Positions 18,817 to 27,980 of a DNA stretch of 64,000 bases are shown piece by piece (the stretch's first letter is position 1; every line of letters starts with the position of its first letter). The notes below the pieces were generated by a model. It ran no database searches. It was given only the letters and a program-made list of their open reading frames with translations, and had not been told where the DNA came from. The DNA comes from Phocaeicola_A sp045647865 (GTDB taxonomy: Bacteria; Bacteroidota; Bacteroidia; Bacteroidales; Bacteroidaceae): the NCBI GenBank assembly GCA_045647865.1, contig JAZRMW010000005.1, forward strand, positions 1 through 64,000. The letters run 5' to 3'. A program made the translations under genes and the position numbers.

Positions 18817-19320
18817 CTAGAAGGAGTGCAGGGCTTCTAAGAGTTTTAGCAGTTCCCTGATAAAGACCCAGGCGAAGTAGCCGCAGGCGACGAACTTCAG
18901 CACGGTGCCGAAGAGGAAGCCGAGGAGGGAGCCGAAGCCGGCCTTGAGGGCTTGGGTGTTGTCCATGCCATCCTTGGTAGCTCCCATGAAGGCGCCTACA
19001 AAGGGGCCGATGATGATGCCCCAAGGGAGGAAGAACATGCCAATGAGGGTGCCGATGAATGTGCCGCGGTTGGCCCACTTGCCGCCTCCGCCGCTGTACT
19101 TGGTGCCCAGCATGGGAATGATGTAGTCGAGCACCTGCACCACTACTACGATGAGAAGCCCGACGAGCAGTTCGGTGGTACTCAGTTGCACGCCGTCGGT
19201 CAGGTGCAGCAGGATGAGGCCCGCGTAGGCCACGGGCGGACCGGGAAGCATGGGCAGGATGCAGCCAGCCAGACCGGTGATGAGGCAGATGATGCCTAGG
19301 ATGATGAGGGCGATGTCCAT
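18817..19320 (-). CDS. DUF456 family membrane protein
   Basis: A 167-residue protein with four or five hydrophobic segments, Gly-rich, with the DUF456 hallmark LPMLPGPPVAYAGLILL and the repeat GTFIGTLIGMFFLPWGIIIGPFVGAF. The function of this family is not known. It lies 37 bp upstream of folB on the same strand, probably as a housekeeping neighbour. Confidence 0.85.
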   Translation of the reverse strand: MDIALIILGIICLITGLAGCILPMLPGPPVAYAGLILLHLTDGVQLSTTELLVGLLIVVVVQVLDYIIPMLGTKYSGGGGKWANRGTFIGTLIGMFFLPWGIIIGPFVGAFMGATKDGMDNTQALKAGFGSLLGFLFGTVLKFVACGYFAWVFIRELLKLLEALHSF

Positions 19321-19339
19321 AATATGAATAAAATAACCA

Positions 19340-19460
19340 GCGGACCTTCCCCCTTGCCCCTCCCAAGGGAGGGGAGTGGGATGTCTGCTTGCTTGTTACT
19401 TGTTACTTATTTGCTTCTCTATCTACTCCCCTCCCTGGGAGGGGCAGGAGAGGGGGAGGA
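19340..19460. repeat. Imperfect hairpin repeat, cccttgcccctccc type
   Basis: Two arms rich in ccctccc and gggaggg (about 19345-19380 and 19425-19458) are complementary and flank a centre with ttgcttgttacttgttac. The left part, including the preceding aaccagcgg, resembles the reverse complement of 51291-51350 in this window, so it belongs to a dispersed family. Confidence 0.7.
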
Positions 19461-19552
19461 GTTCAGAAGTTCAGGAGTTGCAGGAGTTCAGACAATAGCT
19501 TTGGTTGTCGGGAAAGACATTTTTCTGCACTTCTGCACTCCTGAACTCCAGT
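19458..19552. repeat. Inverted repeat, ggagttcagg type
   Basis: The left arm (19458-19493) contains three ggagttca-like units and the right arm (19524-19550) contains cactcctgaactcc. The same words form a perfect inverted repeat at 27851-27928. It occupies the whole end of the spacer before the GH43 stop codon. Confidence 0.75.
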
Positions 19553-19558
19553 AAATAC

Positions 19559-21250
19559 TTACTTCTTTGTCACGCGGAACCAGTCTACGTCCACCCAGCC
19601 GCCGTCGTTGATAACCATGTGAGGTCGGGTGCAGAAGGTTCCCATCTTGGCACCAATCCACTGACCCTCGCGGAGGCGGAAGGGGGTGCCCAGTTTCTTG
19701 AACTTCTTGCCGTCGGTGCTGTAGAGGAAGTCACACATTACCACGCGGTCGCCCTTGTCGGTGAAGGCCTTCTGTTCGGTGGCGTCGGTGCTGAACTTAG
19801 CTTTCAGGTAGACGGTTCCATCGGTGAGCGAGACTGACTCCTTCACACTCTCGGTGCCGCCTTTATCGGCTTTCTTGCACTCCACTTGGCTGAGGACGAG
19901 GCCCCCCTTGGTGTTCTCCAGGATGAGGCCGGCATAGTCGCGACCCATCACCACCAGGCCAGTGCGCTCGCCGGTGTACTTATCGCTGGGGCTGAAAGTG
20001 AGCTTCATGGTGGCGGTGAAGTTGAATGCGGGTGTCTTTTGGAGGAGCAGGTTGGCCACGTCCCACAGGCTCTTGTAGTCCTCTACTACAGGGTATGAGT
20101 ACAGGCGCATGTAGCCCTTGTCCCCTGCATAATAGGCCCACAGCTCGTTGATGTTGGCATGCCATTGCCACTGCTTGCCCAGGGTCATGCCGTCGAACTC
20201 GTCGCTCTCTTGAGGAGTCTGTATAGGATAGGTCTTACCCACGTTGGGCTTGCGATAGGTCAATACGGGTTCACCACATCCGTCACCGTCCTTGTCAATG
20301 CCGATGACAGGCCATCCTTCCTTCCATTCCATGGGTTGCAAATGTACTAGTCGACCGTAGGCTCCTACATCCTGGAAGTGGAAAAACCAGTGTTCTCCTG
20401 TCGGGGTATCCACCCATGCTCCCTGATGAGGGCCGTTGATGGTGGTGCTTCCTTGAGCAAGCACTGTCTTGCACTCGAAGGGACCATAGGGATTGTCGGC
20501 ACGCTCGACCACCTGCCATCCGGTGGCTACACCTCCAGCGGGGTGGAAGAGGTAGTACTTGCCCTGGTACTTATGTATCTTGGCTCCCTCGCATGTGGGG
20601 TGGTCGATGTGTCCGTCGAAGATGATGCGGCTCTGCGTAGTAGCCATTAATGTCTTGGGGTCGAGTTCACAGACGGCTAGGATGCTCTTCAGTCCGGCAC
20701 GGCTACCTGCATAGGCATGGTAGAGATACACCTTTCCGTCGTCGTCCCACAAGGGGCAGGTGTCGATGAGACCTTTGGCCGGTTTGATGAGCTTCGGAGC
20801 AGTCCATGTGCCTCGGGGGTCTTTGGTGGAAACCATGAAGGCTCCTTGGTCGGGGTCTCCCCAAAAGATGTAGAACGTGCCATTGTGATGACGGATGGCC
20901 GGTGCCCATACGCGGTTTCCGTGTTCCGGACGTTCCGGTGTCTCTACTGGTGGCAGAGTGTGAGCTACTGCATGTCCAATGATGGTCCAATTCACCAGAT
21001 CCTTCGAGTGGAGGATGGGAAGTCCGGGAAGACAGTTGAAACTGGAAGCCGTCATGTAGTAATCGTCTCCTACGCGGCAAACATCGGGGTCACTATAGTC
21101 TGCACACAGAATGGGGTTGTGGTACTTGCCGTTTCCAAGATCGGCTACCCATACGTCGGACACGTAGGGTTTCTCGTTCTCTTGTCCCCATGCATAGGAT
21201 CCACCAAATACGGCGGCAAGCAACAGGGTACTCATAGTCTTTAGTTTCAT
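19559..21250 (-). CDS. GH43 family glycoside hydrolase with C-terminal beta-sandwich
   Basis: The start was set at 21250 (MKLKTMSTLLLAAVFGG), which gives a signal peptide; the longer frame runs through the promoter. Residues ~50-350 form the five-bladed GH43 propeller (NPILCADYSDPDV with the catalytic base, then DTCPLWDDDGKVYL and CEGAKI), followed by a ConA-like beta-sandwich of the GH43 C-terminal type. GH43 enzymes remove arabinose or xylose. In this setting pectin arabinan or hemicellulose side chains are plausible, but subfamily assignment needs alignment. Confidence 0.9.
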   Translation of the reverse strand: MKLKTMSTLLLAAVFGGSYAWGQENEKPYVSDVWVADLGNGKYHNPILCADYSDPDVCRVGDDYYMTASSFNCLPGLPILHSKDLVNWTIIGHAVAHTLPPVETPERPEHGNRVWAPAIRHHNGTFYIFWGDPDQGAFMVSTKDPRGTWTAPKLIKPAKGLIDTCPLWDDDGKVYLYHAYAGSRAGLKSILAVCELDPKTLMATTQSRIIFDGHIDHPTCEGAKIHKYQGKYYLFHPAGGVATGWQVVERADNPYGPFECKTVLAQGSTTINGPHQGAWVDTPTGEHWFFHFQDVGAYGRLVHLQPMEWKEGWPVIGIDKDGDGCGEPVLTYRKPNVGKTYPIQTPQESDEFDGMTLGKQWQWHANINELWAYYAGDKGYMRLYSYPVVEDYKSLWDVANLLLQKTPAFNFTATMKLTFSPSDKYTGERTGLVVMGRDYAGLILENTKGGLVLSQVECKKADKGGTESVKESVSLTDGTVYLKAKFSTDATEQKAFTDKGDRVVMCDFLYSTDGKKFKKLGTPFRLREGQWIGAKMGTFCTRPHMVINDGGWVDVDWFRVTKK

Positions 21251-21285
21251 ATGCTCTTGATTGGTTATTTTAGTTTGTTGAGCTG

Positions 21286-21315
21286 CAAAGATAAATAAAC
21301 CTTTCGAATATTCGA
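21286..21315 (-). promoter_or_regulatory. GH43 promoter with overlapping palindrome
   Basis: TATCTTTG (21286-21293, minus strand) fits the -7 consensus 36 bp before the GH43 start. A perfect 12-bp palindrome tcgaatattcga (21304-21315) sits where RNA polymerase would contact the -33 region and could be an operator. Confidence 0.55.
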
Positions 21316-21431
21316 TAAAAATTTTATTGATATGATGCAATTCCTTTTTTTTATTGTTTTTTGTTAATGCGTTTAATCATGTATCATATAAAACTTCTTT
21401 TGCAAGACGTAGTTTCACTTTATATTTCATA

Positions 21432-23702
21432 TTACAGTCTCCACGTTAGTTTTGTCTGAAAATCCCTTGGGCGTCCTACTTGGCTGAAGTCGCGTCCCAT
21501 ACTGTGGAAACGGAAGGTGTCGAATTTACTGTCAGTGAGGTTACGACCATAGAAGTCTAACTCCAAATGTTTGAAGTGTAGTGTCATTCCGATATGTAAT
21601 TGGCTGTAATAGGGTTGGCTGATGTCGTTTGCCTCTGTCCACCAAATGCGTCCGGCTCCTTGATAGTCGGTTCTAAAAGTTATGTGGTTGATACCCAATG
21701 GGTGGGTGGCGAGACTGAAATCATAGCGTACTCCGGTACTGACTGTGTGTTCTGGTGCAAAGGGTACGTGGTTGCCTGTATAATCAATGCGTTCGCCTGT
21801 GTCGGATATTCCACTATCGTAGCGTGTAAAAGAGGCGTGGGTATAACCGTATCCGAGGTTGAAACATAGATTCTCTGTTGCCTGTGCCAATAGAGATAGC
21901 TCACCTCCCCAACTGCATGCCCTTCCTGCGTTCACGAGGATACGTCCCAACCCGTTTTTGGTGAAACGCGAGACTTGTTGGTCACGTGTGTTTATGAGAA
22001 ACAGACTGGCATCTGCGCGAAGCGTTCCTCTAAACAAATTCAGATGGGTGCCCACTTCGTAGTTGAGACTCCATTCAGGGTCGTAGTTTATTTGTTGGCG
22101 AACTTCCTCTGAACTGAATTCCGAAGAACGGAAACTCTGTTGGATAATCTCGCTGAACATTTGGTTGTTGTATCCTCCTGATCGCAATCCTTTACTGAAG
22201 GAAACGTACATGTTGCCTTGGGTCGTCTTCTTCGTAAGTGCCAAACGCGGCAACAGGTGGGTTTGTCGTTTGTGAAAGTTTCCGATGTAGTGGACTTTCT
22301 TTTCTCCCGTTTGATTCGTCAGTCCCATACCGGTGAAAAGGGTGTGGATGGTGGTATGGCTATTATAGGCGATAGTCTGTCGCTCGTGGTCTAGTCTTAG
22401 TCCTGCTGTTAGTGTCCACATGGAACTCAATTGTATGTCGCTTTGGTGAAATAGTGCCACACCTTTGATTGGAGTGGAGAAGTGGCCAGGAATGTGCAGG
22501 TGATTATTAGTCAGTTCTACTTTCATCCCTGTATCTTTCATTCCTTCGTCTATGGCATTCTGTATCATCTTGATGCCTTCTCCGTAAAAGTCCACAGGGG
22601 CATTCGTCTTTGTCCATTGTAATGTTCCGCTTATACCGGTGACCCATTTCCACTGTCGCAGGGAAGAACTCTTCAGGATAAATTCCTGATTGAGTGTGTG
22701 TATGTTTTGTTGTTGACGTAAAGTGAAAATATCATCGGGTAGGAAGTCTTGGTCGATGCGCATGTCGTCCTTTATCCACTGATAACCAGTGGTACTACTG
22801 AATGTAAATTGGGGCATTGTCCACTGTAGATGTGTACCTACGTTCCACATGTTTCGATTGTAGCCGTGAGGACGGTTGTTGCTGATGGTGCCGATGAGAT
22901 GGTCGTATCGTCCGCCATCCTCTTCGAGGGAACCGTTGTATTGGTAGGGGTATTCCCGTTCGTTTGTCTGTTCATAGCCGAGGGTGAAATTCATCTTCAG
23001 TTTTTCGTTCATCAGGTGAATTAAACGCATGTTTACTCCCATTCCCTCTCCATATTCAGCCCACTTGTTGAGTGTGCGATTGCGGTGTATTCCCCTAGCT
23101 TCGTGTGCTGTGAATCCTAATGATATTCCTGTTTGTTCGCTCAGCTTCATGCGCAGGTGGCCTGTTTCATAGTAGCTCATGTTGGCAGTTGCCCCCCCTA
23201 GTTCGTAGTCGATTCCTTGAGAGTGTAGTGGATCCTTGGTATGTATCATGACCAGTCCTCCCATAGTATTGCGTCCATATAGAGAGCCTTGAGGACCCCT
23301 CAATACGTCGACACGGTCCACCCCAACGAATTGAAAGTCAAAGGCTGACTTATCTGTGTAGGGGATGTTGTCAACGTAGAGCCCTACGGCTGGAGAGTTG
23401 ATGCGTGAACCGATGCCACGGATGTATATGGCTGAGGTGAGGCTGCTTCCATAGTTGGGGATAAATAAGTTTGGTGTGAGACCTGATAATTCCTTGATTG
23501 ATTGTATATTATGCTCTTGTAAAAAAACTTCTTCTACTAGGGTCGTAGATATGGGTTGTTGTCTGAGGGGTATGTGTGTCTTGGGATGGGCGAAAACGGT
23601 AATGGTCTCTATATCCACCACCTTCAGACTGTCAGACTCTGATGCATACGATGAAAAAATACTCACCGAAGTGAGTATTCCTATGGTAAATAGCCTATTC
23701 AT
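21432..23702 (-). CDS. TonB-dependent outer-membrane receptor (not SusC type)
   Basis: The start at 23702 (MNRLFTIGILTSVSIFSSYA) yields a signal peptide. The ~756-residue protein has a TonB-box-like IETITVFA, a plug domain with IYIRGIGSR and DVLRGPQGSLYGRNTMGG, and a C-terminal barrel ending in TKLTWRL. It lacks the SusC carboxypeptidase-like extension, so it is of the siderophore, haem or vitamin type. It lies 46 bp after a calycin-like lipoprotein gene and probably forms an uptake pair with it. The ligand is unknown. Confidence 0.9.
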   Translation of the reverse strand: MNRLFTIGILTSVSIFSSYASESDSLKVVDIETITVFAHPKTHIPLRQQPISTTLVEEVFLQEHNIQSIKELSGLTPNLFIPNYGSSLTSAIYIRGIGSRINSPAVGLYVDNIPYTDKSAFDFQFVGVDRVDVLRGPQGSLYGRNTMGGLVMIHTKDPLHSQGIDYELGGATANMSYYETGHLRMKLSEQTGISLGFTAHEARGIHRNRTLNKWAEYGEGMGVNMRLIHLMNEKLKMNFTLGYEQTNEREYPYQYNGSLEEDGGRYDHLIGTISNNRPHGYNRNMWNVGTHLQWTMPQFTFSSTTGYQWIKDDMRIDQDFLPDDIFTLRQQQNIHTLNQEFILKSSSLRQWKWVTGISGTLQWTKTNAPVDFYGEGIKMIQNAIDEGMKDTGMKVELTNNHLHIPGHFSTPIKGVALFHQSDIQLSSMWTLTAGLRLDHERQTIAYNSHTTIHTLFTGMGLTNQTGEKKVHYIGNFHKRQTHLLPRLALTKKTTQGNMYVSFSKGLRSGGYNNQMFSEIIQQSFRSSEFSSEEVRQQINYDPEWSLNYEVGTHLNLFRGTLRADASLFLINTRDQQVSRFTKNGLGRILVNAGRACSWGGELSLLAQATENLCFNLGYGYTHASFTRYDSGISDTGERIDYTGNHVPFAPEHTVSTGVRYDFSLATHPLGINHITFRTDYQGAGRIWWTEANDISQPYYSQLHIGMTLHFKHLELDFYGRNLTDSKFDTFRFHSMGRDFSQVGRPRDFQTKLTWRL

Positions 23703-23748
23703 ACTATAATACCTGATATGAGTAGTTTTGTTATTGTTCCGATTGAGA

Positions 23749-24282
23749 TTATAAGTTGAATCCTTCATACTTTAGCGTAAACTTCAGTGTCATTTTGGGG
23801 CTTACGACAAGGTCAATGTTCAATGTTAAGTCAGCCTGCTTGTGGGTGTCTTCTCCCTTGATGACTCCCGTTGCTCTCAATGTTGCGGGATAACCTGTTC
23901 CGGCTTTGTAGAGGCTGTCGGTGCAAATTCCTTGTAAAATAACTCCGTCGGTAGTGGCGATTGCTTCTAACGGAAGAATCTGGAAATCACCGTAGCTCAT
24001 TCCTTGATGATCAGTCCAATTCGGATAGGTGAGCATTAATAGTCCCTGTTCATTCTTACTGATGATGAGTGGCTGATTATAAGTTGTATCAATATGCATG
24101 ACCATGCCTCTGCTATCTAAATCAGTGAATGTTGTGCCTGTGTACTCATCAGTAACCCATTCTTGGGGACTTATTACTGGGTCAATAGTGCTTGTTGGTT
24201 CTTCTTTTTCACCACAGGATGTAAAGGAGAATCCTGTACACAGTACCATCATTGCTAAGTTGAGATAATTCAATTTCTTCAT
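23749..24282 (-). CDS. Calycin-like domain lipoprotein
   Basis: A 177-residue lipoprotein with lipobox FTSC and a Glu/Thr/Ser linker (GEKEEPTST). The C-terminal half, from DFQILPLEAIATTDGV to KMTLKFTLKYEGFNL, looks like the calycin-like beta-barrel of small Bacteroidota lipoproteins, where a hydrophilic ligand is predicted but not known. It is the first gene before the TonB receptor and probably hands the ligand to it. Confidence 0.7.
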   Translation of the reverse strand: MKKLNYLNLAMMVLCTGFSFTSCGEKEEPTSTIDPVISPQEWVTDEYTGTTFTDLDSRGMVMHIDTTYNQPLIISKNEQGLLMLTYPNWTDHQGMSYGDFQILPLEAIATTDGVILQGICTDSLYKAGTGYPATLRATGVIKGEDTHKQADLTLNIDLVVSPKMTLKFTLKYEGFNL

Positions 24283-24335
24283 GTCAATAACCTTTCTTTT
24301 GATATAATCATGTTGATGTTCTTACTTTCAAGCTG

Positions 24336-24366
24336 CAAAGATACATCTGTTCGTTCATGTGGGCAA
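24336..24366 (-). promoter_or_regulatory. Promoter of the lipoprotein/TonB receptor operon
   Basis: TATCTTTG (24336-24343, minus strand) matches the -7 consensus. ATTG (24364-24367) lies 20 bp upstream as a weak -33 element. The start codon is 54 bp downstream. Confidence 0.6.
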
Positions 24367-24455
24367 TCCTAATTTATGAGGAAAAGTTAAGGGAAGCTGA
24401 CTCATTGATGAATACAACTCCCCTTTGGGTTATGAAAATAAAAATAGAATACTGA

Positions 24456-25511
24456 TTATCGCTCGATCTTACGGATAGCACCTGTTGATTGGTCGAAGGT
24501 AACACGGGTAGTAGTTCCTTTTCCAAAAAGATCTTCTGCAAGTACTTCGGTCTTGCCATATTGTGCAATAGGCAATTCTTCTTCGTAAAATACTTCTTTG
24601 TTATTATAAACCTTCAATTGTGCCTTACCTGGCACTGCGTAGATAATACCACGAGGCTGTTTGGCTTTCTTTAGAGTCTTCTCATCTACTTCTGGGAATA
24701 TTGTCTGATTGGTCAGTTGGTAATAGATAGGGCTACCACCCAAATCTTCAGCGTCTAATATTCCTTGCTTGTTGGAGAATCGGAAGAGAACACTCTCCTC
24801 CACGTCTTCTTCATTCGGGGTAATGCGGATGGAAATGATGCGTGTTTCGTGTGTGGTTGTTCCCTTGAACATGGCTAAAAGAGCGGTTTCCTGTTGGTCT
24901 AGATTGCTTAACATGATTTTCAGGGCTTCTCCGTCTTTTGGCATGTTGTCTGCTTGTCCACGTACAATGGCATTGCGACTTTCACGGATGTTGAATATGT
25001 CCTTCGCTGCGAGTTCGGCCATCTTAGCTGTGGAAGTGGCGCTCAGAGTTTCTTCCGTAAGTACTGTGGCCGCGTTGGTGACAGGTGCCTTAGCTACCTC
25101 TTGTCCGGGGATGAGAGCAATGGCATTCGCTCCTTCGTGGTTGATGGATAATAGTATTCCTTCGGGGTCTAATTCCATCAGTGCGGCATTGCTTTTGTCG
25201 CGTAACTTCACTGTATAAGCTTTCTTAGGATCGCGGATACCAGTGGACTTTACGGTCATGCCCTTAATTTCCCAATGTGTGTCTGGCTTGTCCGATACAT
25301 TGGAAATACGAAGGTATTTGTCTGCATACGCACAGAATTCACCGGGTGTATAGCTTATTTTCTCGGCTTCGACTGTGATGTCAATGACAGTTTCGGGCAA
25401 GTAATAAGTGATACCTTCGGCATTAATGCCTGGTGTATAGGGAGTAGCTTCTCCTTGTGCCATGCATAAAGAGGTGGTCAACAGACCAACTAAAAATAAT
25501 CCTTTTTTCAT
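24456..25511 (-). CDS. DUF4831 family exported protein
   Basis: A 351-residue protein with signal peptide MKKGLFLVGLLTTSLCMAQ and the DUF4831-like core GITYYLPETVIDITVEAEK and YTPGEFCAYADKYL. The family occurs in Bacteroidota and its function is not known. A possible promoter (TATCTTTG, 25591-25598, minus strand) lies inside the end of the upstream nnr gene. Confidence 0.8.
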   Translation of the reverse strand: MKKGLFLVGLLTTSLCMAQGEATPYTPGINAEGITYYLPETVIDITVEAEKISYTPGEFCAYADKYLRISNVSDKPDTHWEIKGMTVKSTGIRDPKKAYTVKLRDKSNAALMELDPEGILLSINHEGANAIALIPGQEVAKAPVTNAATVLTEETLSATSTAKMAELAAKDIFNIRESRNAIVRGQADNMPKDGEALKIMLSNLDQQETALLAMFKGTTTHETRIISIRITPNEEDVEESVLFRFSNKQGILDAEDLGGSPIYYQLTNQTIFPEVDEKTLKKAKQPRGIIYAVPGKAQLKVYNNKEVFYEEELPIAQYGKTEVLAEDLFGKGTTTRVTFDQSTGAIRKIER

Positions 25512-25562
25512 AAGGCTTTTAGGCTGATGGTTTAAAAATACTACAGAGGAATACGATACGGT

Positions 25563-27113
25563 TCATTGACACCGTTGTTCCTTGGCTGTGCAAAGATACT
25601 GATTCTTTTCTAATTTTCTCCAAGCAAGAGGCAAATTATCTATAATGTCACTGGAAATCATTCCACATTCGCCTTTTTGTTCGGCTGCAAGGTCCCCTGC
25701 CGCACCGTGTAGATAAACTCCTACGCGGGCGGCTTCTCTTGGTGGAAAGCCTTGAGACAATAGAGACAATAGTATGCCAGTGAGTACATCGCCACTACCG
25801 GCTGTGGCCATACCAGGATTTCCAGTTGGATTGAAGTGGCAAACACCTGAGGGGGTGATGACGGCTGTCCAGGCACCTTTAAGTACGATAGTGACTTGAT
25901 AGCGGACTGCAAGATTACGGGCACGGGTTAGTCGTTCGTAACTGCTGGCACACTCACCTACCAGACGTTCAAGTTCCTTGGGATGAGGAGTGAGAATACT
26001 TTCTTTGGGAATGTATTCAAGCCACTCTTTGTGTGATGCTAAAAGGTTGAGTGCATCTGCATCTATGATAATAGGGCCTTCTGTCGTCTGTAATTGAACC
26101 AATAGCGCATTTGCAGTTTCTTCATCTAGTCCTAAACCTGGTCCAATAGCTATAGCAGTATATTTATTGTATGGAACGGGAGTGGATACATGGAGATTGT
26201 GATTGTCTGCATCTGCCATAGCCTCAGGTACGGACGTTTGTAAAATCGGAATGTTGCAAGCGGGAGTGTGTACCGTTAGCAGACCTATACCGCTTCGCAA
26301 AGAGGCGCGGGCAGAGAGTATGGCTGCGCCAGCCATTCCTGCCGAACCTGCAATGAGTAACCCATGTCCGAACTGCCCTTTGTGAGCGAACTCAGAACGC
26401 GGCTTGGTAAAGGGACGGATTTCTCTTTGGGTTGTAATCAAATATTGGTCTGGAAATTCGGCAATGCCTTGGGCACTAAGGCTGATGTCAAGACTGAACC
26501 ATTCTCCTAGGTATGTTTGATTCTCAGCGAAAAAGAACGAGAGCTTGGGTTGTTGGAGAGTCAGGGTCATGTGGGCATGAATGATATGCTCGGGCAGGTT
26601 GTATGTGTTGTCTTCACACATCAACCCTGAAGGGATGTCTATAGATACAATTGTGGCAGGCGAAGCGTTGATGTATTTCACTACAGCAGCGAAACCTCCT
26701 TCCAAAGGGCGGCTCAGTCCTGAACCGAAAAGACCGTCAATGACCACGTCACTCTTCATCAAAGGAGGGGGGGCAAAGTGAGAGGTTACCTCGATGAAAT
26801 TCACGTCAGTACAGTCCAATAACCGTTCTGCATTGGTTTGGCAATCTTCGGAAAGGGATTGGCGGGTGTTGAATAGATAAACGTCGGACCTGTAGCCGCG
26901 TTCGGACAATAAGCGGGCAACGGCCAATGTGTCGCCTCCATTATTCCCCGGTCCAGCAAACAATTTGAAACTTCGTGGTTCAGGAAATAGTTGACAAATA
27001 GCGTTGGTCAGGGCTTGAGCTGCTCGTTCCATCAGGTCAAGTGAAGAGATTCCTTCTTCGTTGATGGTGCGCTTGTCTAAGGCTTTTATTTGGTTTTTAG
27101 TCAGTATTTTCAT
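25563..27113 (-). CDS. nnr: Bifunctional NAD(P)H-hydrate epimerase / ADP-dependent dehydratase
   Basis: The start was set at 27113 (MKILTKNQIKALD), 43 codons inside the longest frame. Residues ~1-215 are the YjeF-N epimerase domain (FAGPGNNGGDTLAVARLL and VVIDGLFGSGLSRPL). Residues ~225-510 are the ribokinase-like dehydratase domain (KGQFGHGLLIAGSAGMAGA, then NPTGNPGMATAGSGDVLTGI). The enzyme repairs NADH and NADPH damaged by hydration. It is divergent from adk. Confidence 0.93.
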   Translation of the reverse strand: MKILTKNQIKALDKRTINEEGISSLDLMERAAQALTNAICQLFPEPRSFKLFAGPGNNGGDTLAVARLLSERGYRSDVYLFNTRQSLSEDCQTNAERLLDCTDVNFIEVTSHFAPPPLMKSDVVIDGLFGSGLSRPLEGGFAAVVKYINASPATIVSIDIPSGLMCEDNTYNLPEHIIHAHMTLTLQQPKLSFFFAENQTYLGEWFSLDISLSAQGIAEFPDQYLITTQREIRPFTKPRSEFAHKGQFGHGLLIAGSAGMAGAAILSARASLRSGIGLLTVHTPACNIPILQTSVPEAMADADNHNLHVSTPVPYNKYTAIAIGPGLGLDEETANALLVQLQTTEGPIIIDADALNLLASHKEWLEYIPKESILTPHPKELERLVGECASSYERLTRARNLAVRYQVTIVLKGAWTAVITPSGVCHFNPTGNPGMATAGSGDVLTGILLSLLSQGFPPREAARVGVYLHGAAGDLAAEQKGECGMISSDIIDNLPLAWRKLEKNQYLCTAKEQRCQ

Positions 27114-27176
27114 TGATTCTATATGTTGGCGGGTGTAAAAGTAACTCTTTTCTGATAGATTTTCAAAGAAAATTGC

Positions 27177-27184
27177 TAATTTTG
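27177..27184 (+). promoter_or_regulatory. -7 element of the adk promoter
   Basis: TAATTTTG fits TAnnTTTG, 86 bp before the adk ATG. The -33 element is not clear. Confidence 0.5.
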
Positions 27185-27270
27185 TGCCAATTTTTTTAAG
27201 AAATCCCTCAAATGGGTTGTGTGAGAGTAGAAAATTATACAATAAATGTTATATTATAACTGCAAAGAAT

Positions 27271-27843
27271 ATGCTGAATATCGTAATTTTTGGTGCACCA
27301 GGTTCTGGTAAAGGAACTCAGAGTGCTCGCATTGTAGAGAAGTATGGATTGAACCACATTTCTACTGGAGATGTGTTGCGTGCCGAAATCAAGAATGGAA
27401 CAGAACTGGGACAAACTGCTAAGGGGTACATCGACCAGGGACAACTCATCCCCGATAGTCTGATGATTGACATCCTGGCCAGTGTGTTCGACTCGTTCAC
27501 TGACAGCAAGGGAGTAATCTTCGACGGTTTCCCCCGTACTATTGCACAAGCCGATGCCTTGAAGGCTATGTTGGCTGAACGTGGTCAAGAGGTTTCAATT
27601 ATGTTGGATCTGGAAGTTCCCGAAGAAGAACTAATGATCCGTCTCATCAAACGTGGCCAGGAAAGTGGACGTGCTGATGACAACGAAGAGACCATTAAGA
27701 AACGCCTTGTGGTATATCACTCACAGACGGCTCCCCTCATCGATTGGTACAAGGCCGATGGCAAGTATTGCCACATCAACGGATTGGGTACCATGGAAGG
27801 TATTTTTGCCGAAATTGCTGAAGCAATTGACAAGGTGAAGTAA
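27271..27843 (+). CDS. adk: Adenylate kinase
   Basis: The ATG at 27271 (MLNIVIFGAPGSGKGTQ) was chosen because the P-loop must lie at the N-terminus; this gives 190 residues, the short bacterial form. Also visible are the AMP-binding segment LNHISTGDVLRAEI and the FDGFPRT motif; the lid is reduced (RGQESGRADDNEETI) without Cys residues. It interconverts AMP and ATP with two ADP. It is followed by a hairpin repeat and obgE. Confidence 0.96.
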   Translation: MLNIVIFGAPGSGKGTQSARIVEKYGLNHISTGDVLRAEIKNGTELGQTAKGYIDQGQLIPDSLMIDILASVFDSFTDSKGVIFDGFPRTIAQADALKAMLAERGQEVSIMLDLEVPEEELMIRLIKRGQESGRADDNEETIKKRLVVYHSQTAPLIDWYKADGKYCHINGLGTMEGIFAEIAEAIDKVK

Positions 27844-27848
27844 GCTTT

Positions 27849-27930
27849 CTGGAGTTCAGGAGTACGGATGATGCTCTGACACTCTATATGACAGGACGTT
27901 CAGAATCTTGTCTGTACTCCTGAACTCCCC
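27849..27930. repeat. Inverted repeat, ggagttcagg type, between adk and obgE
   Basis: A perfect 15-bp inverted repeat pairs 27851-27865 (ggagttcaggagtac) with 27914-27928 around 48 nt. It uses the same words as the repeat at 19458-19552. No T run follows, so it is not a standard terminator. Confidence 0.8.
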
Positions 27931-27980
27931 AAAAACAGGGTTTGTAAAACTTGAACAACTAACTACTATTAACTCAAAAA

